A DNA stretch of 64,000 bases, from NCBI RefSeq assembly GCF_016862775.1, contig NZ_BONP01000012.1:54429-118428 (forward strand). Reading direction: 5' to 3'. This DNA comes from Cellulomonas phragmiteti (lineage in GTDB: Bacteria; Actinomycetota; Actinomycetes; Actinomycetales; Cellulomonadaceae). Made by a program: the position numbers and the translations under genes. Below, one piece after another: positions 44,759 through 52,388 of the stretch; positions within the stretch are counted from its first letter, which is position 1; every line of letters starts with the position of its first letter. The notes beneath the pieces were generated by a model. The model did not search any database, was not told the origin of the DNA, and was given only the letters and a program-made list of their open reading frames with translations.

Positions 44759-46221
44759 GTCCCCACCCCCGTCCCGACGAGCGTGAGGTCCGCGAGCCAG
44801 GCCGACCCGACACCGGCGCCGATCGCCAGCACCGCCAGCGTGAGCGCGGGGAGCGCGACGCGGCGCGGGACGGGCGCGCCTGCCGCAGGGGCGTCGTCCT
44901 CGTCGTCGTCGGGCCGGCGCAGCGCCGTCGCGACGACGCGTGCGACGGCCGCGGCGGTGAGCAGCCCGCCGACGAGCAGCACCAGCACGGCCCACCACGC
45001 CCCGCCGGCGACGGCCGCGGTCAGGAGCTGCCACTTGCCGACGAACGCGAGCGACGGCGGCAGCCCGGCCAGGGCGACCCCCGCGACGCCGAACGTCATG
45101 ACCACGACGGGCGCACGCGCCGCGATGCCGCGCAGGTCGGCCACGCGGTCGCCGCCCGCCACCTGCACGAGGGTGCCCGCCGCAAGGAACGCGGCCGCCT
45201 TGGCCAGCCCGTGCGCGAGCAGGATCAGCATCCCGCCCTGCCAGGCCAGGCGGGCGACGTCGGCGGCCGCCGCGTCGGTGGGGTCGAGGAGCGAGGGTGT
45301 CACCAGCGGCACGAGCAGCACGACGTAGCCGACCTGCGCGACGGTGGAGTACGCGACGAGCCGCTTGAGGCGCTCCTGCCGCACGGCCGCGACCCCGCCG
45401 ACGAGGACGGCCAGGCCGCCGAGCAGCCCGACGAGCGTGCCGAGGTGCGCGTCGCCGCCCAGCCCCGTCCACACCCGCAGCAGGACGACGAGCGACCCCT
45501 TGACGACCAGTGCGGACAGCAGCGGGCTGACGGCGGCGGGGGCCGCGGCGTGCGCGGCCGGCAGCCAGGCGTGCAGCGGGAACAGCGCGGACTTCAGGCC
45601 GAGCCCCACCACGACCAGCCCCAGCACCGTGGCCGTGGCCGCACCCGGCGGCATCGCCGCCGCGCCGTCGTGCAGGGCGAGCGGGCCGGTCCGGGCGTAG
45701 ACCAGCGCGACGGCCACGAGGTAGGCGAACGACCCGAGCACCGCGACGCACAGGTACCGCACGGCCGGCTCGTACGCGCGGCGCCCGCCGAGCGCCACGA
45801 GCCCGACCGCGCCGACGGTGAGCAGCTCGAGCGCGACGTAGGTGGTGAACCAGTCGTCGGCGACGAGCACGGTCTGCAGCCCCGCGACGGTCACCAGCAC
45901 CAGCGGCCAGTACCCCGGCCCGCCCGTCGCGGCGGGCACGGCGGCGGCGTGCGCGGCGACGGCCAGCACGACCACCCCGCTCAGCAGGCCGACGGCCGCC
46001 CCGGGCCCGTCGAGCCGCAGCCCGATGCCGAGGGGCTGCGCCCACCCGCCCAGCTCGCCCAGGACCGGCCCGTCGCGCAGCACCGCCGCGGCGGCGACCA
46101 CACCCAGCGCGAGCTGCGCGACCGCGACGACCAGGCCGACGACGGCCCGCGCGGGCACGAGCGCGGCCACGACCGCACCGGCCAGCGGCAGCAGTACGAG
46201 CAGGACGAGGACGTCAGTCAC
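44755..46221 (-). CDS. mnhD: Antiporter-like (MrpD-type) subunit 1
   Basis: A 488-residue Proton_antipo_M protein. TM5 has the Glu in YVALELLTVGAVGLVAL near residue 130 and TM7 the Lys in GLGLKSALFPLHAWLPAAHA near 208. LVAYSTVAQVGYVVLL near 290 is the TM9-10 region. The start at 46221 overlaps mnhC by eight bases, and the stop overlaps the next subunit. Of the three antiporter-like proteins this one follows mnhC directly, as mnhD does in classical operons, hence the symbol. Confidence 0.85.
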   Translation of the reverse strand: MTDVLVLLVLLPLAGAVVAALVPARAVVGLVVAVAQLALGVVAAAAVLRDGPVLGELGGWAQPLGIGLRLDGPGAAVGLLSGVVVLAVAAHAAAVPAATGGPGYWPLVLVTVAGLQTVLVADDWFTTYVALELLTVGAVGLVALGGRRAYEPAVRYLCVAVLGSFAYLVAVALVYARTGPLALHDGAAAMPPGAATATVLGLVVVGLGLKSALFPLHAWLPAAHAAAPAAVSPLLSALVVKGSLVVLLRVWTGLGGDAHLGTLVGLLGGLAVLVGGVAAVRQERLKRLVAYSTVAQVGYVVLLVPLVTPSLLDPTDAAAADVARLAWQGGMLILLAHGLAKAAAFLAAGTLVQVAGGDRVADLRGIAARAPVVVMTFGVAGVALAGLPPSLAFVGKWQLLTAAVAGGAWWAVLVLLVGGLLTAAAVARVVATALRRPDDDEDDAPAAGAPVPRRVALPALTLAVLAIGAGVGSAWLADLTLVGTGVGT

Positions 46222-46495
46222 CGTCGTCCTCCTCGACGCGCCGCACGAGCACCAGCGCCAGGCCCGTGACCGCGACCGTGATGACGATGCCCGTCAGCGC
46301 GAGCGCGTGCAGGACGGGGTCGGGGTCGCCCGGGCCGCGTGCGGCGAGCGCCACCAGCACCAGGAGCGTGCCGACCCCGGCGACGTTGAGCGCCACGACG
46401 CGGCGCAGCAGGTCCGCGGTCGTCAGCAGCCGCACGGCGCCGAGCAGGGTGACGACGGCACCGAGCACGAGGAACAGGTCGGCGCGCGCGGTCAT
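46214..46495 (-). CDS. mnhC: Mrp antiporter subunit MnhC (NuoK-like)
   Basis: A 93-residue protein with three hydrophobic segments, including LLRRVVALNVAGVGTLLVLVAL and the NuoK-like HALALTGIVITVAVTGLALVL near residue 65. MnhC corresponds to NuoK of complex I. A 4-base overlap with the upstream gene. Confidence 0.88.
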   Translation of the reverse strand: MTARADLFLVLGAVVTLLGAVRLLTTADLLRRVVALNVAGVGTLLVLVALAARGPGDPDPVLHALALTGIVITVAVTGLALVLVRRVEEDDGD

Positions 46496-47484
46496 CGGTG
46501 GCCCGCCGGCGGCGTGGGGGGCGCGGACGTGTCGCGGCGCGCGGCGAGGAAGAGGACGGCCAGCCCCACGCCGATCGCCGGGACGAGCGCGGCCTCGAGC
46601 GCGAGCACGAGGCCGGCGCCCCACGGCGGGGACGACCCGAGCCACGCGCCGGCGGCCAGCCGGGTGCCCGCGGCCACCAGGAGGAACGCGGCGAGCCCGC
46701 CGACGACGACCGGGCGCAGCCAGCGCCCGTCGTGCGGCACCCGGCCCGTCAGGACGAGCAGCAGCACGGCGCCCGTGAGCAGCGCACCGGCCTGGAAGGC
46801 CCCGCCCGGGCGGGTCGAGCCGGCGACCAGCAGCCACCCGACGAGCAGCAGCACCAGCGGCACGGCGAGCGTGACGAACGCGCGCAGGAGCGGTCGGGTG
46901 TCGGGGCGCACCCGCACGGCGGCGAGCGTGCCGTCACGCTGCAGCGCGAGCGCGGCCAGGACGGCGGCGGCCAGCACGGCGATCTCGAGCAGGGTGTCCA
47001 GCGCGCGCAGGTCCAGCAGCACGCCGGTCACGGGGTGGGGGACCACCGTCCCGGCGGCCAGAGCCTGCTCACCCAGCCGGCCGGGGCCCTCGCCCTCGCG
47101 CGCGGCCGTCAGCAGGACGCGGCCCAGCAGCACCCCGACCACGGCCGCGACGGCCAGGCCCAGCGCCGCGCCCGCGCGCCGCGCGGACCGCACCCGCCCG
47201 GTGCCTCCCGCGGCTCCCGTGCCCTGCGTGCCGTCGCCTCGCGTGCCGTCGCCCCGCGGGGCCCGGGCCGTCAGCGCCTGCACCAGCAGCGCGCCGGTGA
47301 CCCCCGAGGCGATCGTCGCCTCGGCGAGGGCGACGTCCGGTGCACCGAGCCGCCCCCAGACCAGGACCAGGAGCAGGCCGAGCACGAGGAAGAGCGTCGC
47401 GCCGGCCGCCCGCCGCGGCACGACCAGGGTCGCGACCGCGGACGCGAGCACCGCCGCGGCGAGCAGCACGTCGAGCGCCGTCAC
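46492..47484 (-). CDS. DUF4040 (MbhD-like) and MnhB domains fused
   Basis: A 330-residue membrane protein. Residues 1-75 (ATLFLVLGLLLVLVWGRLGAPDVALAEATIASGVTGALL region) match the DUF4040/MbhD part that forms the C-terminal end of MrpA in classical systems. After a Gly/Arg-rich linker of about 30 residues, an MbhE-like stretch appears, then residues 190-320 form MnhB (STRPGGAFQAGALLTGAVLLLVL). The fusion joins NuoJ-like parts that are separate or A-linked elsewhere. Confidence 0.82.
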   Translation of the reverse strand: MTALDVLLAAAVLASAVATLVVPRRAAGATLFLVLGLLLVLVWGRLGAPDVALAEATIASGVTGALLVQALTARAPRGDGTRGDGTQGTGAAGGTGRVRSARRAGAALGLAVAAVVGVLLGRVLLTAAREGEGPGRLGEQALAAGTVVPHPVTGVLLDLRALDTLLEIAVLAAAVLAALALQRDGTLAAVRVRPDTRPLLRAFVTLAVPLVLLLVGWLLVAGSTRPGGAFQAGALLTGAVLLLVLTGRVPHDGRWLRPVVVGGLAAFLLVAAGTRLAAGAWLGSSPPWGAGLVLALEAALVPAIGVGLAVLFLAARRDTSAPPTPPAGHR

Positions 47485-47795
47485 GGCGCACCCTCCGGCG
47501 CAGGGGCCGCCGCGCCGTCGGCCGGGGAGGTGTCGTCGCGGGCGAGCAGGCTGCCGTTGGTGGCCGCGGCCAGCAGCGCCAGCAGCCAGACCAGCACCAG
47601 CAGGACGCCGGTCGCCGGGTGGGGCACCTGCGGCAGCAGGCCCAGCACGATCAGCCCGAGCCCCACGTTGTCGGCCTTGGTCAGGGCGTGCAGGCGGGAC
47701 CGCAGGTCCCCGAACCGCAGCAGGCCGACGGTGCCCGCGGTGACGAACAGGCAGCCGGACGTCACCAGCACCACCGTCACGACGTCCGCGATCAT
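47481..47795 (-). CDS. mnhG: Mrp antiporter subunit MnhG
   Basis: A 104-residue protein with three hydrophobic segments and the conserved LLRFGDLRSRLHALTKADNVG near residue 25, the MnhG/PhaG signature. The C-terminal 20 residues are Ala/Pro-rich. Overlaps both neighbours by four bases. Confidence 0.9.
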   Translation of the reverse strand: MIADVVTVVLVTSGCLFVTAGTVGLLRFGDLRSRLHALTKADNVGLGLIVLGLLPQVPHPATGVLLVLVWLLALLAAATNGSLLARDDTSPADGAAAPAPEGAP

Positions 47796-48049
47796 GCCCG
47801 GTCCCGCTCCCCGGTGACGCGGACGACGACCGTCAGCGAGGCCAGCGCGACCAGCACGAGGGCGGCCGTGCGCAGCGCGGGGACGTCGACGGCCTGCGCG
47901 AGGACCACCAGTGCCGCGGACCCGGTGGTCGACAGCAGGAGCAGCGCGGTCATCCGGTCGCGCGTCGAGGGCCCGCGCAGGGCCCGGACGCCCGCCACGA
48001 CGATGTTGAGCACGAGGGCGCAGGTCGCGGCGAGCAGGAACGTCTGCAC
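47792..48049 (-). CDS. mnhF: Mrp antiporter subunit MnhF
   Basis: An 85-residue protein with three hydrophobic segments and LRGPSTRDRMTALLLLST near residue 24, the MnhF/PhaF signature. First gene of the operon; the 93-base gap upstream (48050-48142) must hold the promoter, but I could not pick one out with confidence. Confidence 0.88.
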   Translation of the reverse strand: MQTFLLAATCALVLNIVVAGVRALRGPSTRDRMTALLLLSTTGSAALVVLAQAVDVPALRTAALVLVALASLTVVVRVTGERDRA

Positions 48050-48142
48050 GTCGGCACCTCTCGTGTCGGCTGCGGGCCTCCAGGCTAGGGGCGGCCGGGG
48101 GAGTGCGCCGGTCGAGCGGGCGCCACCCTCACCTCTCCCGGC

Positions 48143-49354
48143 TCAGCGCAGCGTCACGGGCCACGGCCCGGCCAGCAGGTGCACGTCGCCCGACTCGCCC
48201 GCCGGGAGCGACCGACCCGTGAGCAGCAGGTCCAGCCCCACCCACACCTCGTAGTCCCCGGGCGCGAGCGGGTGCCCCTCGTCCGGGCCGAACGCGTCGG
48301 CCAGAGCGCCGGTCGCGCAGTCCACGAGCGAGCTCGTGGCGTCGTACCCGATCGACGCGCCGGGGGAGATGCCCGCCGACAGCGCCAGCTCGGACGGCCC
48401 CGGCGGCGTGGCGACGACGCGCCCGTCCCGCGTGAGCAGCACCGACGGGCGCCCGACGTAGGCGTCGACGACGGACCTCCCCTCGTTGGTCGCGGACACC
48501 GTGAACCGCAGCTCACCGCCCGCGGCCACCTCGGCGGGGACGTCGGCGTCGAGGGTGACCGCGAACGGATTCGCCTCCGGCCCGGCGCGCGCGGCCAGGG
48601 TCGCGGTGTCAGAGCCGCACTCCTCGGGCAGCGGCTCGGCCGCCGGGCGCGCGAACTCCGTGACCGTGACGCGCAGCTGCCGGGACACGCGCGTGGACCC
48701 GGCGCTGCCGTCGGCGGCCCGCCACCGGACCGTCTGGCTCACGACCAGCTCGTAGACCCCGGCCGGCACCCGCGGGTCCCCGGTGCCGTCGGGGACCTGC
48801 GCGCAGGATGCCAGGACGGCGCCGTGGGACCAGACGCCGACACCGGGGACCGACGGGTCCTCGGGCAGCTCGGAGGCCGGGACGACGACACGCCCGGCCC
48901 CGTCCTCGACCGCGACGACGACCCCGTCGCGCAGCAGCAGCGCCTCGAACGCCGCAGGCCCGACGTCGGAGACGGCCTCCGGGTCGTACCGCACCCACGT
49001 CGACGTCATCGAGAGCCGGTCCGCGCCGATCGTGTCCTGCGGCTCGAGCGTCACGGCGACGGGCGCGTCCTCGTCGTCGTCGGCGACCGTCACGCGCTCG
49101 CCGCACCGGCCGAACTGCGCCGGCCAGTCGCCCTGCGCGGCCGGCGGCACGCCGCCCGGCCCGCCGAGGACCGCCGGCAGGGCGAGGGCCACCGCGACGA
49201 CAGCCCCGCACGCGACACCGCCGCGCGCCGCCGCGCGCACCCGGCGGCGGTGCCGCACGCGTGCCCGCACGAGCGCGACGGGGACCTCGTAGTCCGCACC
49301 CGACCGCTCGGCGTCGTCCAGCGCGTCCGCCAGCGGGTGCCGGTCCGTGCTCAT
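48143..49354 (-). CDS. Membrane-anchored partner of SigE-type sigma factor (module 1)
   Basis: A 403-residue protein with a cytoplasmic N-terminus of about 38 residues, one membrane segment (ACGAVVAVALALPAVLGG near 45-62) and a large extracytoplasmic part with several beta-rich repeats, among them VPAGVYELVVSQTVRW and APGDYEVWVGLDLLL. Both end in the same yes-no pattern of immunoglobulin-like domains. It overlaps the sigma gene by four bases, so it is probably its regulator or sensor. No zinc-binding anti-sigma motif is present, so an anti-sigma role is unproven. Confidence 0.7.
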   Translation of the reverse strand: MSTDRHPLADALDDAERSGADYEVPVALVRARVRHRRRVRAAARGGVACGAVVAVALALPAVLGGPGGVPPAAQGDWPAQFGRCGERVTVADDDEDAPVAVTLEPQDTIGADRLSMTSTWVRYDPEAVSDVGPAAFEALLLRDGVVVAVEDGAGRVVVPASELPEDPSVPGVGVWSHGAVLASCAQVPDGTGDPRVPAGVYELVVSQTVRWRAADGSAGSTRVSRQLRVTVTEFARPAAEPLPEECGSDTATLAARAGPEANPFAVTLDADVPAEVAAGGELRFTVSATNEGRSVVDAYVGRPSVLLTRDGRVVATPPGPSELALSAGISPGASIGYDATSSLVDCATGALADAFGPDEGHPLAPGDYEVWVGLDLLLTGRSLPAGESGDVHLLAGPWPVTLR

Positions 49355-49923
49355 CGTGCCTCCCGGGCGTGGACGACGACGTGGTCCGCGTCGTCGGGCA
49401 GCGGTCCCAGCCGCTGCGCGAGCTTGGCGGACCCCGTCGACAGGTACCGCTTGACCGTGCCGACCGCGAGGCCCATCTGCGCCGCGACGTCGGGGACCGT
49501 GAGGTCCTCGACGTACCGCAGCACGACGGCGACCCGCTCCTGCGGCGCGAGGGTCGCGAGCGCGGACTGGACCGCGGAGTCGGTGGCGACGGACGTGGCG
49601 GGGTCGCGGACGGTGTCCTCGCCCGGCACGTGCAGCAGGTGGCGCACCGTCGCCCACCGCTGCCGTCGTCGCAGCGCGTCGAGGTGCCCCCGCAGGATCG
49701 CGGAGCGCACGTACGCCTCGGCGTGCGCGACGTCCGTCCCGGCGCGCACCCGCGAGAACGTGCGCACGAGGGCGTCCTGCACGAGGTCCTCGGCGGTGCC
49801 GCGGTCGCCGCTCAGCAGGTAGGCGTACCCGAACAGCGCGCGGCCGCGCTCACGCGCGAGGACGGCGAGGGTGTCGTCGTCGTCCTCGGTGGCGTCGTCG
49901 ACGGAGGTGCTGCTCGTCGGCAC
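49351..49923 (-). CDS. SigE-family RNA polymerase sigma-70 factor (module 1)
   Basis: A 190-residue group 4 sigma factor. Region 2 carries LFGYAYLLSGDRGTAEDLVQ near residue 30 and VRTFSRV; region 4 carries LAPQERVAVVLRYVEDLT near 122 and AAQMGLAVGTVKRYLS near 148, the DNA-recognition helix. It directs RNA polymerase to its own set of promoters. A predicted promoter with the same elements as that of module 2 lies upstream. The paralogue at 51174-51746 has exactly the same length. Confidence 0.9.
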   Translation of the reverse strand: MPTSSTSVDDATEDDDDTLAVLARERGRALFGYAYLLSGDRGTAEDLVQDALVRTFSRVRAGTDVAHAEAYVRSAILRGHLDALRRRQRWATVRHLLHVPGEDTVRDPATSVATDSAVQSALATLAPQERVAVVLRYVEDLTVPDVAAQMGLAVGTVKRYLSTGSAKLAQRLGPLPDDADHVVVHAREAR

Positions 49924-49986
49924 GCGTCACCTCCCGTGGCACCCGGGCCGTCCCGGCGCGGACGGGTGGGTCCCGTCACCAGCCGA

Positions 49987-50010
49987 GACGCGCGGCGGCC
50001 CGGGAACGTT
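49987..50010 (-). promoter_or_regulatory. Predicted ECF-type promoter of sigma module 1
   Basis: On the minus strand AACGTTCC (from 50010) and CGTC (49990-49987) are separated so that 17 bases lie between AAC and CGTC. The same elements with the same 17-base spacing occur upstream of module 2. AAC and CGTC match the typical -35 and -10 cores of ECF promoters. It lies 64 bases before the start codon. Confidence 0.55.
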
Positions 50011-50028
50011 GTACCGCCGCGCGGGCCG

Positions 50029-51177
50029 TCACGGGCGCGCGGTCAGGATGTACACCACCGACGGCTCCCCGGCGGGCGTCCGGGAGGCGACCGCGCGCAC
50101 CGCCCAGCCCGGCAGCTCGACGCCCGCACGCGTGACGACCACGTCCTGGTACGGCGGGCCGAGCACCATCGCGTCCGCCGGGACGTGGTCCGAGCGCAGG
50201 GCCACCGGCGCCAGCAGGGAGACCGCCACGGTGCCACGGTCGTTGCCGGGGGTGACGATCTCGGCGGCCCACCCGTCGCCGTGCCGGTGCGCGGCGACCA
50301 GGCGGCCGTCGATCAGCGGCACGTCCTGGGGGAAGCCGTCCGGCAGCGCGTGCGGCGTGGCGTCGTCGGCCGCGACCTCGACGTCCCACGGGCCGGCGGC
50401 GCCGCGGGCGGTGCCGACCGCGTCGACCGTCGTGGCGTACACCTGGTACGTCCCGGGGGGCAGGGCCCCCGAGCCGTCGCACGCCGTCAGCCCCAGCTCG
50501 ACGGTCTGGGCGACCCGCAGCGCGCCGCCCGAGGTCTCGACGACCTCCCACCACCGCCGGTCGGTCTCCTCCAGGGGGTACACGGGCAGGTGGTCGGTGG
50601 TCCACGCCCCGATGCCCTCGAGCCGCGTGCTCAGGACCTCGTCGGTGGTGAGCGGCGTGACCGCGATGGGCTCGTGCGCGGTGCCGAGCACCACGCCGTC
50701 CTGGGTGAGCAGGAACCGCAGACGTGTCGCGCCCACGCCGGCGTCGGGGATCTGCGAGACGTTGACGACCAGGTCCGCGGACCCGCTCAGCCATGTTCCC
50801 AGGTCCTGCCCGGCGCCCGCGGGATCGATCACCGCCACGTCGTCGGCGTCGCGCTGACCGAGCTCGACGCCGAGCACGTCGCGCGGCCCGGACGGCAGGT
50901 CCGCCACGGCCGACCGGCACTCGCCCGGGTCGGCGTCGGGGTCGCCCGCGGGGGTGGCCTCCCGCGTGAGCTGCGGCCCGACCAGCGCGACGGCCCCGGC
51001 CGCGCTCGCGGCGACGGCGGTGGTCGCCGCACCCCGGGCGGCGCGCCGCCGCCGCACGCGCGCGGCCAGGCGGTGCACGGTCGTGGCGGTGCCGGGGGTC
51101 TCCGGGTCGCCGAACCCGCTCGACGCGCCCGCGGCCTCGGCGACCTCCTGCAGCGCGAGATCCAGCCGTGTGCTCAT
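50029..51177 (-). CDS. Membrane-anchored partner of SigE-type sigma factor (module 2)
   Basis: A 382-residue protein with a cytoplasmic part of about 45 residues, a membrane segment (AATTAVAASAAGAVALVG near residues 50-67) and an extracytoplasmic beta-rich region containing LPPGTYQVYATTVDAVG. It is organised like the module 1 partner but the sequences have diverged strongly. ATG overlaps the sigma stop (ATGA). The function is inferred from the pairing only. Confidence 0.65.
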   Translation of the reverse strand: MSTRLDLALQEVAEAAGASSGFGDPETPGTATTVHRLAARVRRRRAARGAATTAVAASAAGAVALVGPQLTREATPAGDPDADPGECRSAVADLPSGPRDVLGVELGQRDADDVAVIDPAGAGQDLGTWLSGSADLVVNVSQIPDAGVGATRLRFLLTQDGVVLGTAHEPIAVTPLTTDEVLSTRLEGIGAWTTDHLPVYPLEETDRRWWEVVETSGGALRVAQTVELGLTACDGSGALPPGTYQVYATTVDAVGTARGAAGPWDVEVAADDATPHALPDGFPQDVPLIDGRLVAAHRHGDGWAAEIVTPGNDRGTVAVSLLAPVALRSDHVPADAMVLGPPYQDVVVTRAGVELPGWAVRAVASRTPAGEPSVVYILTARP

Positions 51178-51746
51178 CGTGACCTCCGGACGGTGACGAG
51201 GACCTCGTCGGTGTGGTGCGCGGGTGCGTCGTCGGCGCCGGCGAGGTCACCGAGCCGTGACTCGAGCGTGCGGGTGGCGTCCGACAGGTAGCGCTTGACG
51301 GTGCCGACGGACAGGGACAGCGCGTCGGCGACCTGCGCGACGGTCATGTCCTCGAAGTGGCGCAGGACGATGCACGCGCGCTCGCGAGGCGGCAGCAGCG
51401 CGAGCGCCTGCTGGACGGCCAGCCGCGTCGTGATCACGGGCTCCGGCCCGGCGTCGGGGCCGTCCGACGGGGTCGGCTCGGGCACCGCGGCAAGGTGCCG
51501 GATCGTCGCCCAGTGCCGCCGTCGCCGGAAGCCGTCGACGTACGTCGTGAGGATCGCGCGCCGCACGTACGCCTCGGCGGACGCGACCTCGCGGGTCCCG
51601 CGCCCGCGGGTGAACGTCCGGACCAGGGCGTCCTGCACCAGGTCCTCCGCCTCGCGCGGGTCGCCCGTGAGCAGGTACGCGTAGCCGACGAGCGCACGGC
51701 CGCGGGTGCGGACGAGCTCGTCCAGCGCGTCCTGCCAGGTGCTCAC
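51174..51746 (-). CDS. SigE-family RNA polymerase sigma-70 factor (module 2)
   Basis: A 190-residue group 4 sigma factor with LVGYAYLLTGDPREAEDLVQ near residue 20 (region 2), LPPRERACIVLRHFEDMTVAQ near 115 and DALSLSVGTVKRYLSDATR near 142 (region 4). It is clearly related to the sigma factor at 49351-49923. The GTG start lies 57 bases past a predicted ECF-type promoter. The module is divergent from a STAS protein gene. Confidence 0.9.
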   Translation of the reverse strand: MSTWQDALDELVRTRGRALVGYAYLLTGDPREAEDLVQDALVRTFTRGRGTREVASAEAYVRRAILTTYVDGFRRRRHWATIRHLAAVPEPTPSDGPDAGPEPVITTRLAVQQALALLPPRERACIVLRHFEDMTVAQVADALSLSVGTVKRYLSDATRTLESRLGDLAGADDAPAHHTDEVLVTVRRSR

Positions 51747-51803
51747 GGTGCTCCCGTCGTCGGCCGGCGGGGGCGCGGCACAGCCGTCCCCTCACGACAT
51801 GGT

Positions 51804-51827
51804 GACGGATGAGCAGCGCGAAACGTT
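51804..51827 (-). promoter_or_regulatory. Predicted ECF-type promoter of sigma module 2
   Basis: On the minus strand AACGTTTC (from 51827) and CGTC (51807-51804) have 17 bases between AAC and CGTC, the same arrangement as upstream of module 1. The rest of the 51747-51921 divergent region shows nothing else I can name. Confidence 0.55.
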
Positions 51828-51921
51828 GGGTCGGGGACGACGGCGCGCGCGGACGGCTGCCCCCGGTGCGCCACGGGATGCTTGAATGCAGGCGACACGA
51901 CGGGTCCGGGGAGGGGCGTCC

Positions 51922-52257
51922 ATGGAGGTGCAGGTGACCACCGAGGACGTCGGCGCGCGCACCGTCGTGCACGTCGCGGGGGAGATCGACGTCGCCTCGG
52001 CCGACCGGCTGCGCGAGAGCGTCGCGCAGCTGCTGTCCGACGGCCGCACGGACCTCGTCGTCGACCTCTCCGCGGTGACGTTCATGGACTCCACGGGTCT
52101 GGGCCTGCTCGTCGGCACCCTCAAGCGCGTGCGGCTCGCCGGCGGCCGCCTCGTCCTGGTGGTCGACTCCGAGCGGCTCCTCAAGGTCTTCCGCATCACG
52201 GGCCTCACGCAGGTCTTCACGATCCACGACACGCTGGACGCCGCTCTCGCGACCTGA
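51922..52257 (+). CDS. STAS-domain anti-sigma factor antagonist
   Basis: A 111-residue single STAS domain of the SpoIIAA/RsbV type. FMDSTGLGLLVG near residue 55 holds the Ser that is phosphorylated by the partner kinase; LKRVRLAGGRLVLV and FRITGLTQVF follow as expected. In its unphosphorylated state it should bind an RsbW-like anti-sigma kinase, which is not in this window. GAGGGG lies shortly before the ATG. Located next to sigma factors, but those are of the ECF type and are not normally controlled by STAS partners. Confidence 0.88.
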   Translation: MEVQVTTEDVGARTVVHVAGEIDVASADRLRESVAQLLSDGRTDLVVDLSAVTFMDSTGLGLLVGTLKRVRLAGGRLVLVVDSERLLKVFRITGLTQVFTIHDTLDAALAT

Positions 52258-52306
52258 GCGGGGTGACCGAGTGCTGACCAGGTGCGACCTGCGTCACACC
52301 CCCCGC
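52258..52306 (+). terminator. Possible terminator after the STAS gene
   Basis: GCGGGG plus GTGAC (52258-52267) can pair with GTCAC plus CCCCGC (52293-52306), with mismatched bases in the right arm and a long loop. Imperfect, so low confidence. Confidence 0.35.
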
Positions 52307-52388
52307 TAGACTCGCCCGGTCCGACGGCAACGGGGCCGGGCGGTGGGGCGCGCTCAGGGGGATCGCGCCGGTGTGTCGAGGAGGATGC

